From assembly GCA_038030265.1 (NCBI GenBank), contig CM075941.1, forward strand, positions 38,998,164 to 39,062,163: a DNA stretch of 64,000 nucleotides, given 5' to 3'. Positions 46,311 through 58,118 of the stretch are shown piece by piece. Position 1 is the stretch's first letter; every line of letters starts with the position of its first letter. Source of the stretch: Corythucha ciliata (taxonomy: Eukaryota > Arthropoda > Insecta > Hemiptera > Tingidae). The position numbers were made by a program, and so were the translations under genes. The notes under the pieces are model-generated. The model did not search any database. It was not told where the DNA came from and saw only the letters and a list, made by a program, of their open reading frames with translations.

Positions 46311-48147
46311 ATCGAAATGGAACTCTGCAGAGGGTTGACCCTGCTCTCGATGAAAATGGTTAACTCCCGGAGTAATCCCTTCGATAAATTAGACCAAAGA
46401 AAAGGGCACCACTAAATGCTTCTGAAAATTGACAGAAGTTATTTTAGCTCTTGTTTGTCTCTAATAGCCAATGAAATCACAATATCCTGAATGCCCCCTT
46501 TCCCTCACCGTCCCCTCTGAAACATCAATAAAAAAAAAACTGGTAAAATTTCTCTGATCATGCCCTCTCACCCCTCACACAACCGAGTTCTATTAAAAAG
46601 TGAAAACGACGAGGGGAGAAAGAAGAGGAAGAAGTTTGGCTCTCTTCACCCAACCCTCTTATGAACTTTTTTTTTCTTTGCTTTTTAAAATTATAATCAC
46701 TCTTTTGGCCGGAGGCGCCAACGAAACTCAATAGAAAAAGGGTTATGCACTTTGCCCTCTCCCTCCTTATCTTTTTAGTCATTATTTGACTTTATTTTTC
46801 CCCTTCACCTTTTTTTTTTCTTTACCGTGAGTTTAAAAGGCGGAAGGGTTAGCCGTTTTTGCCGAAGAAGAACGGTTTTACTTGATATAAAGGGAGAACC
46901 CTACGCCTCCCCCCCCCCACACACGTTTAAAAAGGGAAGATATTAGTTTACACTTTTCAATTTGGCCTTTCAAAAAAGGGATTGATTTACAAACATTAAA
47001 TAACGCGTGAGAACGACGATTTTAGGGGGGGATAGAATTGGGTGATTCAATGAAGCAGAATTTTCAACTTGTTTTCACGGGCCTTTATATCGTAAGAAAT
47101 GATTAAGTTAATGGTATAAGAAAATTGTGTCTACCTAATGTAATTTTATCAAACCTCACTTCCGACTTAAGTGAAATAGTCGAGTTTAAAGAATACTTCA
47201 ATTAAAAATTATTATTTAAACGCATTTTTGACATTGTTGAAACATCAATCTCTTCTAAAATTTCTCCATAATGGATAGCATGTATCTAAACATCTTTTGT
47301 TTGGAGCTATCGCGTATTTGAGTTTCGTATTACAAAACAAAAATGAGCTTTTAATGATCAATAATTATGTAAGGAAGACCGCCTCGTAAACTGTATCATG
47401 GGAATTGTGTATTATAAACTACACAAGTTCCCTTGCTTTAAGGCACTAAACTTTTCCTTTATTAATTCCTTTGGGTGGGCGTGAGGTGAATTCAAGAGGT
47501 ACTTTCACCCTATTCTTAAAGGGGAGACAATATTTCATGGGACTCACACACCCCCGCCCTCTTTTCCGTACTCCCAATCCAAAAGGCAGGCACACCGTTC
47601 ACTGTTGTCGGTGTTGTAGTCTTCCTTCTCCTGAAGGGAGGCTTACTATACTGAGTCGTTCTTTCTCCTTCACTCCACTGAGTCATTCCATCTCTTTCTC
47701 ACTCACTCACTCACTCATACTCACTCTCTCTCTCTTTCGGTACGGCGAAGGCAAATCCTTCGGGTCTTACCCACGTCTGTGTATTATGTATGGGGCCACC
47801 TGCTCCCTTCTCTTCTTCAACGGAGAAAAGCTTCAAGACGGATAGGTCCTTCGTATTAATTGCGTGCATTAATCACTCCCTCGTTTGGAAAGATCCATTA
47901 TATTATATCCTTCTCCGGCAGTAAGAGCGGCATCTCCACCAACGCCCCTCCCCCTTCATAGGACAAACCCTTTTGCTTACACTTCTCCCTTGTAGCACGG
48001 CTCTTAAATTATTTCCAGGTCAGGCGAGCCAATAATTGATTATTCCTCGTCACAGTCTTGTGAGGTGTGGGTGGTCCTCTGTGACGTGGAGAAGGGGAGA
48101 AACCCAAATGCGGTGACGAGTTAGCCGATAAAACGAATAAGCGATTG
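46311..48147. other. Unassigned DNA
   Basis: No gene recognised. It contains polypyrimidine and T-rich tracts (46665-46680, 46795-46820), a C run at 46911-46919 and (CTCA)n/(CTCT)n at about 47695-47735. Confidence 0.4.
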
Positions 48148-48718
48148 TACAGGGTGTACAAAAAGCGACTGGACAGAGAAAAACCAGTGAAGGGGCAACA
48201 CATTTCTGATCGAAATGACTATTTGCACTTTTCAGAAATTCCGCTTTGTTTCCGATATATCCGCCATTTTCTGATTTTTTCAGAAACAGCTTGTTGCACA
48301 AAATTTTCTATTTAAAGAGCCTATTTTTATCCAGATCAGACGACGTCTAGTACGTTTTGAATGAGCTTATTAGCGAGGAAACTTAATTCCGGAAGTATTG
48401 GTGATATGGTGATGTAGTCAGAAAATTACGTTTTTTCGCCGATAAGCTGATTCAAAACGTAGTAGATGTCGTCTGATCTGGATTAAAAAAGGCTCTTTAA
48501 ATAGAAAATTTTGTGCTCTTTCCAATTGCATTTTTGCCATTGCAACAATTATTGCGTGTGCAACAAGCTGTTTCTGAAAAAATCAGAAAATGGCGGATAT
48601 CTCAGAAACAAAGCGGAATTTCGGAAAAGTGCAAATAGTCATTTCGATCAGAAATGAGTTGCCTCTTTACTGGTTTTTCGCTATCCAGTCGCTTTTTGTA
48701 CACCCTGCATAATGGGGA
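48148..48718. mobile_element. Foldback element with CAGGGTG ends, about 570 bp
   Basis: Left arm 48148-48372 and right arm about 48440-48717 are inverted repeats over more than 200 bp. They begin TACAGGGTGTACAAAAAGCG, and the right arm has an extra 40-45 bp segment (about 48517-48560). The spacer is about 70 bp with no coding. The CAGGGTG terminus with TA on the left side is like the family at 50006-50548, but the bodies are different. Confidence 0.9.
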
Positions 48719-49287
48719 AGGTGGAAAGGAACATCCTGACGACAATTAATGTGCGATCTCCAGAAGATGAACCTTACAAAACAGACTATCATCGTACACT
48801 CCGGATACCTTTACGGTATTGGGCCTGTAGGCTAAGGCTCTGATGGCAGCATTCTCGTCGGTGCCTCAATGCCAGGCAGAAAATGCGTCAAGATACGAAT
48901 TCCCGGTAATCAGGGGTTGGGCCGGGTCTCCTGCCGTTAGGCTATGGAATTCATTAAAAAATGGCATGGAGCTCATGCCTACTGTCATCACCCGCCAGAC
49001 GCAGTCTGAAAAGAGTGGTGGACAAGTTCACGGGTCACTAGGCGCTCCGTAGACATTTACACGCGATCTTGTATCTATATAGGGGTTGTCAGTTGGAGAA
49101 GGAGTCCGTGGCTGAATATAAGATGAGTTGCGATAGGCTCACGGCTGCTCGCGTTTCCGCGTCATTGGGACTGATATAGGTTGCTGAGGTTCACGTACTA
49201 CGAACCTTGATTCAAAGTATACGCCCGAAAATTTGTATGCCCACTGGACTCTGTATAGGAGGCGACGTTACAGTCAGTATATGAAAC
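48719..49287 (+). other. Unassigned, with a possible trace of a non-LTR RT tail
   Basis: A plus frame at 48843-49052 has RYEFPVIRGWAGSPAVRLWN followed by SLKNG. This resembles the R-x-LWNSLP motif near the C-terminus of many non-LTR retrotransposon proteins. There is no RT core nearby, so this is only a hint. Confidence 0.3.
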
Positions 49288-49441
49288 AACTTACGGTGTT
49301 TTCCATTTGCATAAAATTCCGCTCTGGAGGCGAGCATTTCCACCCGTCTTTTCCGTTACCCTATGATATAATTCAGAGAAGACGGGTGGAAATGCTCGGC
49401 TTCGGACCCGAATTTTATGCAAATGCAAAACGCTATAAGTT
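49288..49441. mobile_element. Small foldback element, 154 bp
   Basis: Arms of about 62 bp share CATTTGCATAAAATTC and CGAGCATTTCCACCCGTCTT with a 27-bp spacer. Confidence 0.85.
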
Positions 49442-50005
49442 TGGCTTTTTCTCGTTAGCGGGACCACATTGATGGATGGTCGCAGCCAAATGGTTGTGGA
49501 TTACCTGTGTGTTTGAAGTATTTCTTGGCTGTAGCAAAGCGTCTGATCGCGTGTGAACAGCGCGTCAGTTCAATTTTTTCACGGTTGAACGATTATGTGG
49601 TCAGATACTCAGATATTTCTATATGGTTAGACGGAGCTTTTTGCGGTTAGACGATTTTTTGGTCAGTCCTTTTGAAGTTAAAGCATTAGTGTTTAGAGTA
49701 TTTTGTGGTTATAGCTACGGTCCTTCTTTTGGAGGTCCTTCTTTTGGAAGGACGGTACTTCTTTTCAGCTCATGGTCCTCTGGTCCTTTGCTTTTCTCGA
49801 AAGGACCCTAAAAGGTACTTCTTTCAAAACAGAGTACTTCCTGGGAGCCTGAAAGGCCTGGTGAAGAAAGATAGATTGTCCCGAAATAATAATAATCCGG
49901 GAGCCGCCCAACTTATGAAAAATCAGTGTCATTTGATCATGTCTGGCACTAGTACGGTGCAATTAGACCTAAACCCCAACATCCAAAGTGAAAGTTTTCC
50001 TTATA
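49442..50005. other. Unassigned DNA
   Basis: Short irregular repeats of GGTCCTTCTTTTGGA and GGTTAGACG words occur at 49600-49820. No gene. Confidence 0.35.
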
Positions 50006-50548
50006 TACAGGGTGTTTCAGGAGGAATGTGCAATACTTTGCCATGTTGTAGTACGCACCTGGACGCACCAAAAATACCATATGAACATACGGTCGAAAGT
50101 GGTTACCTTACGAGATATTGGCATTTTCCTGTTTTTCACGATCTTCGTGACGTTTTTGCACAAAGAGCGGATTCACAGCTCGCAATCCAAGTTTAGACAA
50201 ATACTAATGACTGATTCGGAAAGAGCAGAAAATTTCCTTCTCGAATCTGTCATTATAATGGGTTTTCGGAGTTAATTTGAACATGTACTCTGCATGCAAA
50301 CACAGGAAAAATAAAATGCCAAAAATAGCAGGTGAATTTCAAGGTGGCGTACGTCAGCTGTTTTATGGTCTCATGAGTGGCAAAATTGATGAAAACTTCT
50401 CCATTCGTTGGCCTTTCGAATGGTGTATTACAAACCGTATTTACGTGAACCATGAGGGCAGCAGGCACGCTGGAAACAGAAAAAACGTAGAAAAATGGTC
50501 GTATTGGAGCGATAATCACTTGGGATTATTTCCTTAGCGGACCCTGTA
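50006..50548 (+). mobile_element. TA-CAGGGT element, most complete copy
   Basis: 543 bp. Starts TA-CAGGGTGTTTCAGGAGG and ends GCGGACCCTG-TA. The terminal inverted repeat is only about 6-7 bp, and the TA at both ends suggests Tc1/mariner-type TA duplication. The interior frame 50277-50537 shows no transposase motif, so it is probably non-autonomous. Related copies: 237-483 and 51105-51496. Confidence 0.8.
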
Positions 50549-51104
50549 ATTTGCAAAATAAGACGGCTATGGGCTATGGGGCTATGGTGGTATGCTACCT
50601 TCATCTAGGGGCGGTGAGGCATGAATTCAAATGTGAAGGCTAGTTTCTAAGCCCCCACCCCTACGGATGGATCCATAATTATTGTTACTTCAACCACTCC
50701 CCACCGCCGTGGTAGATTCCTTGTACTCTCGGCGTTGACACTAATTTTAACACTTCCCTTGAGAATCACGCCAAGTCTCCCGTTCTTTAATGAAAAGAGC
50801 CCAGAGACCCGTCACATAAGAAGCGTGGTCGGCTTTTTAAGCATTTCATACCTCCTGACATGAAAAATAAATTCTAGCCATCATGAGAGGGGGTTATGAT
50901 GGCGTGGTAGGCAGCAAGGGAGCGAGAAAACCCCATGAGTCCCAGATTACTACTGCCTGCGTGGCTATAGCTATGTATCAAAAATTATGGATTCTTTGGA
51001 AGGGAGGGGGGTGAGCACTCAGTCCTTCTTAGTAGAGCACGCCGAGTGGCCATACCGCCGTTGAAATGAAGTTACTCCCGTAGACTGAATCGTATTTTGA
51101 AAAT
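50549..51104. other. Unassigned DNA
   Basis: No gene or repeat recognised. Confidence 0.35.
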
Positions 51105-51496
51105 TAGAGGGTCCGCTAAGGACATAATCCCAAGTTATTATCGCTCCAATACGACCATTTTCCTACGTTTTTTCTGATTCTAGCGTGCCTGCTGCCCTCA
51201 TGGTTCACGTAAATACGGTTTGTAATACACCATTCGAAAGGCCATCGAATGGAGAAGTTTCCAAGTTTAGACAAATACTAATGACTGATTCGGAAAGAGC
51301 AGAAAATTTCCTTCTCGAATCTGTCATTATAATGGGTTTTCGGAGTTAATTTGAACATGTACTCTGCATGCAAACATATGGTCGAAAGTGGTAAGGTAAC
51401 CACTTTCGACCATATGTTCATATGGTATTTTTGGTGCGTCCAGGTGCGAACTACAACATGGCAAAGTATTGAACATTCCTCCTGAAACACCCTGTA
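51105..51496 (-). mobile_element. TA-CAGGGT element with an inverted interior
   Basis: The outer parts (51105-51260 and about 51400-51496) match 50006-50548 in reverse orientation, but the inner block 51261-51376 matches 50186-50301 in the forward orientation. The inner block is bordered on its right by a 38-bp hairpin (51377-51414, TATGGTCGAAAGTGGT and its complement). The copy is shorter (392 bp) than the 50006 copy. Confidence 0.85.
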
Positions 51497-51498
51497 TA

Positions 51499-52236
51499 TT
51501 GATTGGTAAAAAGTTCCACCATTTGGAGCTATGGGTTTGGGTGGGAAGGGGTAATAAGTTAGTAAATTCTTATTTTGTTCCAGTATTTCTCAAATGTTTC
51601 AAAATCTATGAGGTTCAGCGTCAAAATGAGCGTTTACAAAAATAATCTTCATCAAATTGCCCACAAAAATGATCCCCGAGATAATCTTGCTTGAGTGAAC
51701 GGTTCGAGAGTTACGGTGGGTGCAGTAGTAAACATTTTTCGCAATTTGACGTTTTTTGTCGAAAAAACTGGCATAAGAAAACTTTTTGTTTTTTGCATGA
51801 TTGAGTTTTGTAAAATCAGATTGCAATTGAAGTGGACGGTAGAATGTTAATAATATGCCCTTAAAGGGCCAACAACCTCCTCCTCCTTCACAAGGGGTGC
51901 TACTTTTGAAGGGATAATAGGCTTTCATATGCCTAGGCCATAAACACAGAGTGGATCCATATTACTATGATACAAAATTTTGGGTGAAACTACGTCATAA
52001 TTCGAGTACAACGCCACTTCCGGACGGGTCCTATCAAGATCCATTCAAGATTTATGATTTTTTTTTTTTTTTTTGCAATTTGATGAAGATTATTTTTTTA
52101 AATGCTCATTTTCACGATAAACCTCAAAGATTTCGAAATATTTGAGAAATACTGGAACAAAATAAGAATTGACTTACTTATTACCCCCTCCCACCCAAAC
52201 CCATAGCTCCAAATGGTGGAACTTTTTACCAATCAA
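51499..52236. mobile_element. Foldback element with about 165-bp arms, 738 bp
   Basis: Left arm 51499-51664 and right arm 52073-52236 are inverted repeats beginning TTGATTGGTAAAAAGTTCC. They share GGAGCTATGGGTTTGGGTGG and ATCTTCATCAAATTGC. The spacer (51665-52072) has a T run (52049-52064) and no coding. It starts 2 bp after the preceding element. Confidence 0.88.
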
Positions 52237-52439
52237 CATGTGGGTTGTGAGGAACAATTTGGCGCTGAAGGGAAACTTTCATTTTGGATGTTGAGGTTGG
52301 GCCGTTTTCACCGTACTACACCTGCGCAGGACGTTTTTTACGATCCAGGAGATGACTCTTCTGAGATCGCCAGACATTTTCTGCGGGATAGGGGCCCACA
52401 CCAGAGCTATATCTGCAAGCGAACACCCCTTTGGGCCTC

Positions 52440-53095
52440 TCCTACACCGTTTTGGATCTCCCGGAAGCCACTTTCGTATTTCGGCTCTGTCGAACCCAAA
52501 TTTGTTGTTTTCTCTCCTCCAAATGCCAATTTCGTGTTTTGGCTTCTTCAAAACCCAATTTCGCGTTTTGGCCCCTTCAAAAGCCAAATTCATGTTATGG
52601 TTCTTTCGAAAGCCTATTTCCTGTTTTTATCCTTTCTTGTTTTAGATCCTCCGGAAGCCAATCTTGTGTTTTGGCTCTTTCAAGGCCCAATTTTTGTGTT
52701 TTGGCTCCTTTAAATGGCAATTTCGTACTTCGGCTCTTATTAAAGCAAATTCGTATTTCGTTTTCGTTCGTATTTCATATTTTGACTTCTTCAAAAGCAA
52801 ATTTCATGTTTTGGCTTCTTCAAAAGCAAATTTCGTGTTTTGGCTCCTCAAAATGTTTTGGCTCCTCCAAAATGTTTTGGCTCCTCCAAAAGCCAATTGC
52901 GTGTCTTGGCTCCTTCAAATGCATATTCTGTGTTTTTGATCCTTCAAAAGCCAATTTCGTGTTTTGGATCCTCCGGAAGCCAATTTCGTCTTTCGGCTCT
53001 TTCAAAGCCGAACTTTTTGTTTTGGCTCCTCCAAATGCAAATTTCTTGTTTTGGCTCATTCAAAAGCCAATTTTATGTTATGGCAATTTTGGTCA
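52440..53095 (+). repeat. Family A minisatellite, regular 30-bp form
   Basis: About 20 units of TTCAAAAGCCAATTTCGTGT followed by TTTGGCTCC. It is the most regular family A array in the window. Because the period is a multiple of three, long open frames exist in several frames on both strands (up to 266 codons, 52431-53231). Confidence 0.92.
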
Positions 53096-54869
53096 TGTCC
53101 TAATTATAATAAGTGGCAGAATAGTGGAACTATCAGTCCCAACACCCCCCCCCCCACAATACTTATTTTTTCCTATTATAAAATTTGGGTCGTTCTTTCG
53201 TCTGGGAAAAATCTGGTCACCCTACCCATAGTGCCACGGAAGAGGCATCACGTGCGGTCTCAACCTCGGTCCGTAAAGAACCAGATGTCACTATTTCCAG
53301 GACCGAAGAGTGCCCAATTCGTCCAATTTTAAATTTTAGACATTTCCGCAAAAATTGAGAATTGGCGAAAAGAATAGTCTTCTAAAATCTTAGGGCCATT
53401 GTTTCGATTTTGTTTCGATTTGAGCCGGACTTGGTTTATGAGCCCCTCACCGGTTTCCGCCATAACGGCCCTTAAATCCCCCCCCCCTTAAAATTCAGAG
53501 GCCCTTAAAACGGCACTCAATAACCGTACCAAAGGGGGCAAAATGAGGTGAGGGTGTCATCCGATTTTTGGGGTTTGTCGTACTGGGTAATGCTAGCCGT
53601 TGGCACCAGATTCTTCCCTTCCACTATACATAGAGTTGAGGTCATCTTATATTCTCTTGGATTATATTTGCGACAAAGTTAGCTCACATCAAATAGTATC
53701 TCATTGTCCCCCCATCACCACCACTTTTCCGAAGACTTCCCCCACCATGATTGAACCAAGGCTGAAAGATTTTTTCAACTTACCCACCCCACCTGCTCAG
53801 CATCTATTACGCGGCTGTACCGTACGGATACTTGAAGTGGCAAAACAAAGCTGAGACATTACATTTTTCTTTATTCTTTCCCTTTATTTCCTTTAACATT
53901 TTCTTCGCCTTTTTGGCGTTGAAAAACATCAAACGGAAAAATGTCCCGGAGATAGGTATTCTCCCTCCTCTTGTCTAACTGGTCCTTGCGGGACAGCTAA
54001 TCTGCCTGCTGGGAGCTGATTACCGACTGCAGCAAACTTCGTCCCTATTGTTCTACAAGGGTTGAAAGTCCATTGTTGGATGAGAAAGTGAAAGAGAGAG
54101 AGAGTAAATGCGTGTGAGTGGGTGAAATGAACAAGAGAGAGAAAGCCCACTATTACTGTGGCTTGAGGTGGGGAAGGAGGGTCTTTTGTCTCACGTAATA
54201 CATTGTCTTAAAGCCTTCAACTATTCTCCTCCGCTCCTCGCCCCAATTCTCAACTACTCGCATCTTCTCTTCATGGTAGGGGGATATATTCTCACACTAT
54301 CTCGACAGCAGACGCAAACGAAAAAAAAAAAAAAGAAATCCAGAATCCGGGCATTCCAGCACCCTCAAATCATACACGCCCTTTAATTTAAAGCAACTTT
54401 GGTATACGGCCCCCGACGTTGTTGTTTTTTAAAGATAGAGAGAGAGAGAGCTTTTATTGTCAACAACTATAGGAGGTAAGACATACGTCAAATGTTAGTT
54501 ATACTAAACCTCGCGAGATTGGTTTTGTTAAGAACAAAACCCGTAAAATTAGGGTTTTCAACTACTGAACACTACGAAATTATTAAATACCACAGTGTTC
54601 AAAACTGTGAAATTGATTTTATAAAGATCAGTGCTGCGAAATTCATGAAAAATGTATAAAGTACGAAAACCCGCAAATGATTTCCTGAAATAAATTCCTG
54701 AATTTTTTAGTGCATTTCATTCTGAAAATGCACTATTGGTCTCGTCGTGATGGTGGCAAACATGGGTCATGTCATGTTTTTTTCATGTTTCAGAACCTCT
54801 AGAACACGAATTCAATGGTCTCCGGAATACATATATTGTTTTATATACATATCTCTTTATGGCCGTTTT
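53096..54869. other. Unassigned DNA
   Basis: C runs at 53142-53155 and 53478-53487. Decayed family A-like units in reverse at 54530-54700. (GA)n at 54436-54451. No gene. Confidence 0.4.
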
Positions 54870-55319
54870 CTTGTTAGCACGATAACTCTTGTAGAAGTTA
54901 ATTTAGCGGAACGCGGTTTGGCACAGAAATCAGTAGTCATAAGACTACTAGTCTTAAGACCACTAGTCATAAGACACTACAAATCACCAGTTGATTCTAG
55001 ATGCGTCTTATTCGGTACGAATACTTCATATTATACTAGCCTTTGATTCCCGTTTTAATTTTTTGAAAAAGTCAAGGTGGAGGGGGTGGTGCTCCCGGGG
55101 TGGAAGTAAGTGTGTGGTCTTGTTAGCACGATAACTCTCGAAGAAATTAATTTAATGGGACGCGCTTTGGCACAAAAATCAGTAGTCATACGACCTCGTT
55201 TGGTATTGCATTGGGGCAAATCGGTCGACTTGGTTGGCAATCACTACAAATCACCAGTTGATTCCAGAAGCATTATATTCGGTACGATGATTTCATTTTG
55301 AAGTAGCCTTTGATTACCA
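54870..55319 (+). repeat. Two direct repeats of about 185-200 bp
   Basis: 54870-55052 and 55119-55319 share CTTGTTAGCACGATAACTCT, TTTGGCACA-AAATCAGTAGTCAT, CACTACAAATCACCAGTTGATTC and AGCCTTTGATT. The 66-bp spacer is unique. The first copy has an extra direct repeat of CATAAGAC/ACTAGT words. Possibly two decayed copies of one retroposon; no coding domain seen. Confidence 0.85.
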
Positions 55320-55639
55320 TTAAGTTCAGCATAAACAAACCCGGCAGCAAACAGTACGAGGGAGGGTTAAACATTAACGAAACAAATCATGGTCTCAACA
55401 TTACTACTTCTGGGACGGCTTACGGTATCCGTATACAAAATGAAATGCACTCTTTTCGACCGCAAGCTGCCGGAGCGAAATTTTTTTTTTTTTTTTAAGC
55501 TGAACACACGGTGAAGTTCGTTTCTCAACGGCTATAAGCCCCACGATTTTATTTTATTTTTTTAAAGAAACAAACTGGCAAAATTGTGTTCTGACGGATG
55601 CGATGAATAGGGCGGCTGGGAAGCGGCTCAATCTGCTTT
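55320..55639. other. Unassigned DNA
   Basis: Contains a T run at 55482-55496. No feature. Confidence 0.35.
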
Positions 55640-56140
55640 ATTGGATTCCCGCGTCTACGAGAGCGCCTTTATTAACAGCGACCATGTTGCAGACGACTTT
55701 ACACGCCTGTTCAAACGTAAGACGTGTCTCACCGATTAGACGACAGCGTCGTCAGAAAGGCCGTCTATGAGTGCCTATCACGGAACCATAGATCTATAAA
55801 ATCGCCGCCAAAATTACAGGACGCGGTAAGTTGCCTCAAAGCGACAATAAATGCCTGAAGGGATTCTCTCGGGCTGCTGCACGGGGTGGGATTAAATTAG
55901 AATCACTCAGCTATTTCACAGCGAGCGGGCGCGAAATGATCACGGAGGGTCTCAATGATGACGGCAAACGACCACTTTAACAGTCTCTGGGGCGCAAGTA
56001 CATTTTTCGGAGTCTGGTATCGTCAGAGAACGAGGTGCCTTTCTCGGCGACTCGAAGCCGATTGACGGTAAAGAATGCCTCAAGGCGCTCGAGGTAATTG
56101 TCGAATGGAACTCACTGCCCTCGCAATGTGGTGGAATAGC
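55640..56140 (-). pseudogene. Ty3/gypsy gag remnant
   Basis: The minus strand shows gag words in the right order but in several frames: FDNYLERLEAFFTVNRLRVA near 56110-56050, ETLRDHFAPARCEIAE near 55955-55900, ALRQLTASCNFGGDFIDLWF near 55850-55795, and LTFEQACKVV with NKGALVDAG near 55715-55660. These match the gag of retrotransposons of the gypsy group found in many invertebrates. At least three frameshifts and several stops. No protease or RT follows on the left, so only this part survives. Its 5' side points to the primer-binding-like site at 56361-56370. Confidence 0.82.
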
Positions 56141-56360
56141 ACCGAAAATTCCGCCACGTGACGCAGAACTTTTCGACGGTGACTTAACGAATGAACACTC
56201 ACCGGAATTTGACTCTTTGTCCGACTCCGTCGACGCAGAGGACGGAGGAACATCGTCTCCTACCACCGACCTCGTGGCAAAGTTGGTTGAACTCTCTTTT
56301 CCATCGAATTGCTCACGACCAGACTTCTTTTGGCAACCCATACCGACACTAAGAACCAAA

Positions 56361-56370
56361 CTCGTCGCCA
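56361..56370 (-). promoter_or_regulatory. Gypsy primer-binding-site-like motif
   Basis: Minus-strand TTTGGCGACGAG follows CAACACTT, as in the primer-binding region of many gypsy elements. It sits between the gag remnant and the start of the tandem unit, and implies that the neighbouring tandem unit contains, or is, the LTR. Confidence 0.5.
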
Positions 56371-56373
56371 AAG

Positions 56374-58118
56374 TGTTGTGTGTTGGAGTTCTTTAGGGAC
56401 AAGAGAGAGACTGAGTTGAGAGAGCCTGAGAGACTGAGAGAGTGTAGAGCGTCTGATTTTTAAACCGCGAATTTGCGTTGGTTTTGAGAAACGCTTAAGG
56501 CCGGTTGTCCACTGGCAGCTTTTTCGAGCGGGGCCACAACGAGCGTACATCCCAAAGGCTTAAATTGAGTGTGACATCGTCCACTGCAGGCTTATGTTAG
56601 CTGCAGTTTGCAGTGCATTCAATTCAAGACTTTGGCATGTATGCGCCAAAGTAGCCTCCACGGATGAGGTCTCCATCAGATTTCATACATATAGTATAGG
56701 TGCTAACATGATATGCCGATCTTGGACCATCCCATGGTCTAAAGCCGGGACAGGAAGACGACGCAATTCTGGTATAGTATGATACGGTGGTAATTTATCA
56801 AAAACTGGCCAAATATCTTAAGGGTTTCTATGAAAAACGGTCATCTGGGGGGTGATTCTGTAACTTGAAAAATGTACGTGTCGTAAAATGGAAGAAGGGC
56901 GAGAGGAGGTACCTCGTTGACATGGTTTTTACGATACCTATGAATTAAGGTCTATTCACACACATCAGTGCCGTGAACGTGACGTGCCCCGTCCGGGACA
57001 CGGACGGGGCACGTCCGACAAGTAAAATATTATTCTAATATGGGAATTGAGAGGCTCAACCCTCCACGGGGGGGGGGGGGTGTCAGGGACGTGACCCTTC
57101 AATTTCCATTGAGAATAAAATTTTATTTGACGGACGGGGCACGTCCCGTTCACGACACTGATGTGTGTGAATCGACCTTTAAACTGAGGAATTTTCACAC
57201 GATGATGTGTGGTCTAGAAGAAAAAATAATAAATTCTTAACAAATGAGTGGGAAAACCAAGGCAACGGGGTACATCCTCTCCCCCTCCTTCTCAGTTACG
57301 ACACGTAAATTTTGCATGTTACAGAATCACCGCCCCCCCCCCCCAACCGATATACGAGATTCGGGGAGACAAATTTTTTTTTTTTTTTTTTTTTTTCTTT
57401 TTTTCAGAAATTGGCTATTTCCGCCTGCAGGCTGAGGTCGGCTTAAGAATGAGTGCCGAATTCACTTCCCCTCCATCTTTTTTTACTAATTTCTGATGAC
57501 CACGGGACTCAATTTATGACCATCAGCACATTTTGTCACCCGGTCGGGGATGTTACCCGAGGTACAGACCTGTACAGACTATACTCCCCCCCCCCCCCGA
57601 CTTATGCAAGAAATCTCATATCTGGTTGTTCGAATCTGGTTGTTCGACTGTTCGATCCAAAATCTGAGAATGTACTTCTACTTCCGACTATACCCGTGTT
57701 TCCAAGCCTCAACCCACCATGAGCGCTAGTACTGTGACGCAAATTTCAGAATTTGACCGTGGAACCTGCCGGGGTTTTGTCGGAAAACTGGAAATTTTTT
57801 GGAGTTTCAAAATTTTAATGCGGTGATGGTCAATCATTCTCCTTAGTGGAGAATACAATTCTGTTCATATAATGAGAAGAACTGGGCGTTCTAATGAAGC
57901 GCGTGCGTGCTCAAGAGCACTTGAATACGAATACATAAGATGAACTTGAGTAATTACTGCTAAAATAAAATGAGAGCAATTTATTTTACAGCGAATGTTT
58001 CATAGCGTTCCCTTAATTTTAACTACGACGACGGTACAAGAGTTTTCAAAAAACAATAATGTTATTCAGATACGTGAGAATAGCTCAACAGCTCATGGCT
58101 CTGCGGTTGAATTTAAAC
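56374..58118 (-). repeat. Tandem unit, copy 1 (possible LTR)
   Basis: About 1.74 kb, nearly identical to 58119-59838. From the plus side it begins TGTTGTGTGTTGGAGTTC; the inner motif GCTCAACA at 58083-58090 could be the other end of an LTR, followed by a 30-bp stretch repeated after copy 2. It carries a TTAA MITE, a C run, a T run and a second C run. There is an extra 18 bp at about 56592-56610 relative to copy 2. Confidence 0.9.
56945..57182. mobile_element. TTAA-flanked MITE (copy 1), 238 bp
   Basis: TTAA at both ends. The terminal inverted repeats, about 45 bp, contain ATTCACACACATCAGTG and ACGTGCCCCGTCC. The interior has a 13-nt G run (57069-57081). piggyBac-type target preference. Confidence 0.9.

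Noticed and set aside
48843..49052. C-terminal fragment of a second non-LTR element
   Set aside because: Only one short motif resembles it and no RT core is near; kept as a low-confidence note and not called as an element.
55952..56371. 139-codon minus-strand frame, serine-rich
   Set aside because: Over much of its length another frame carries clear gypsy gag words, so this frame is a shadow of the decayed gag.
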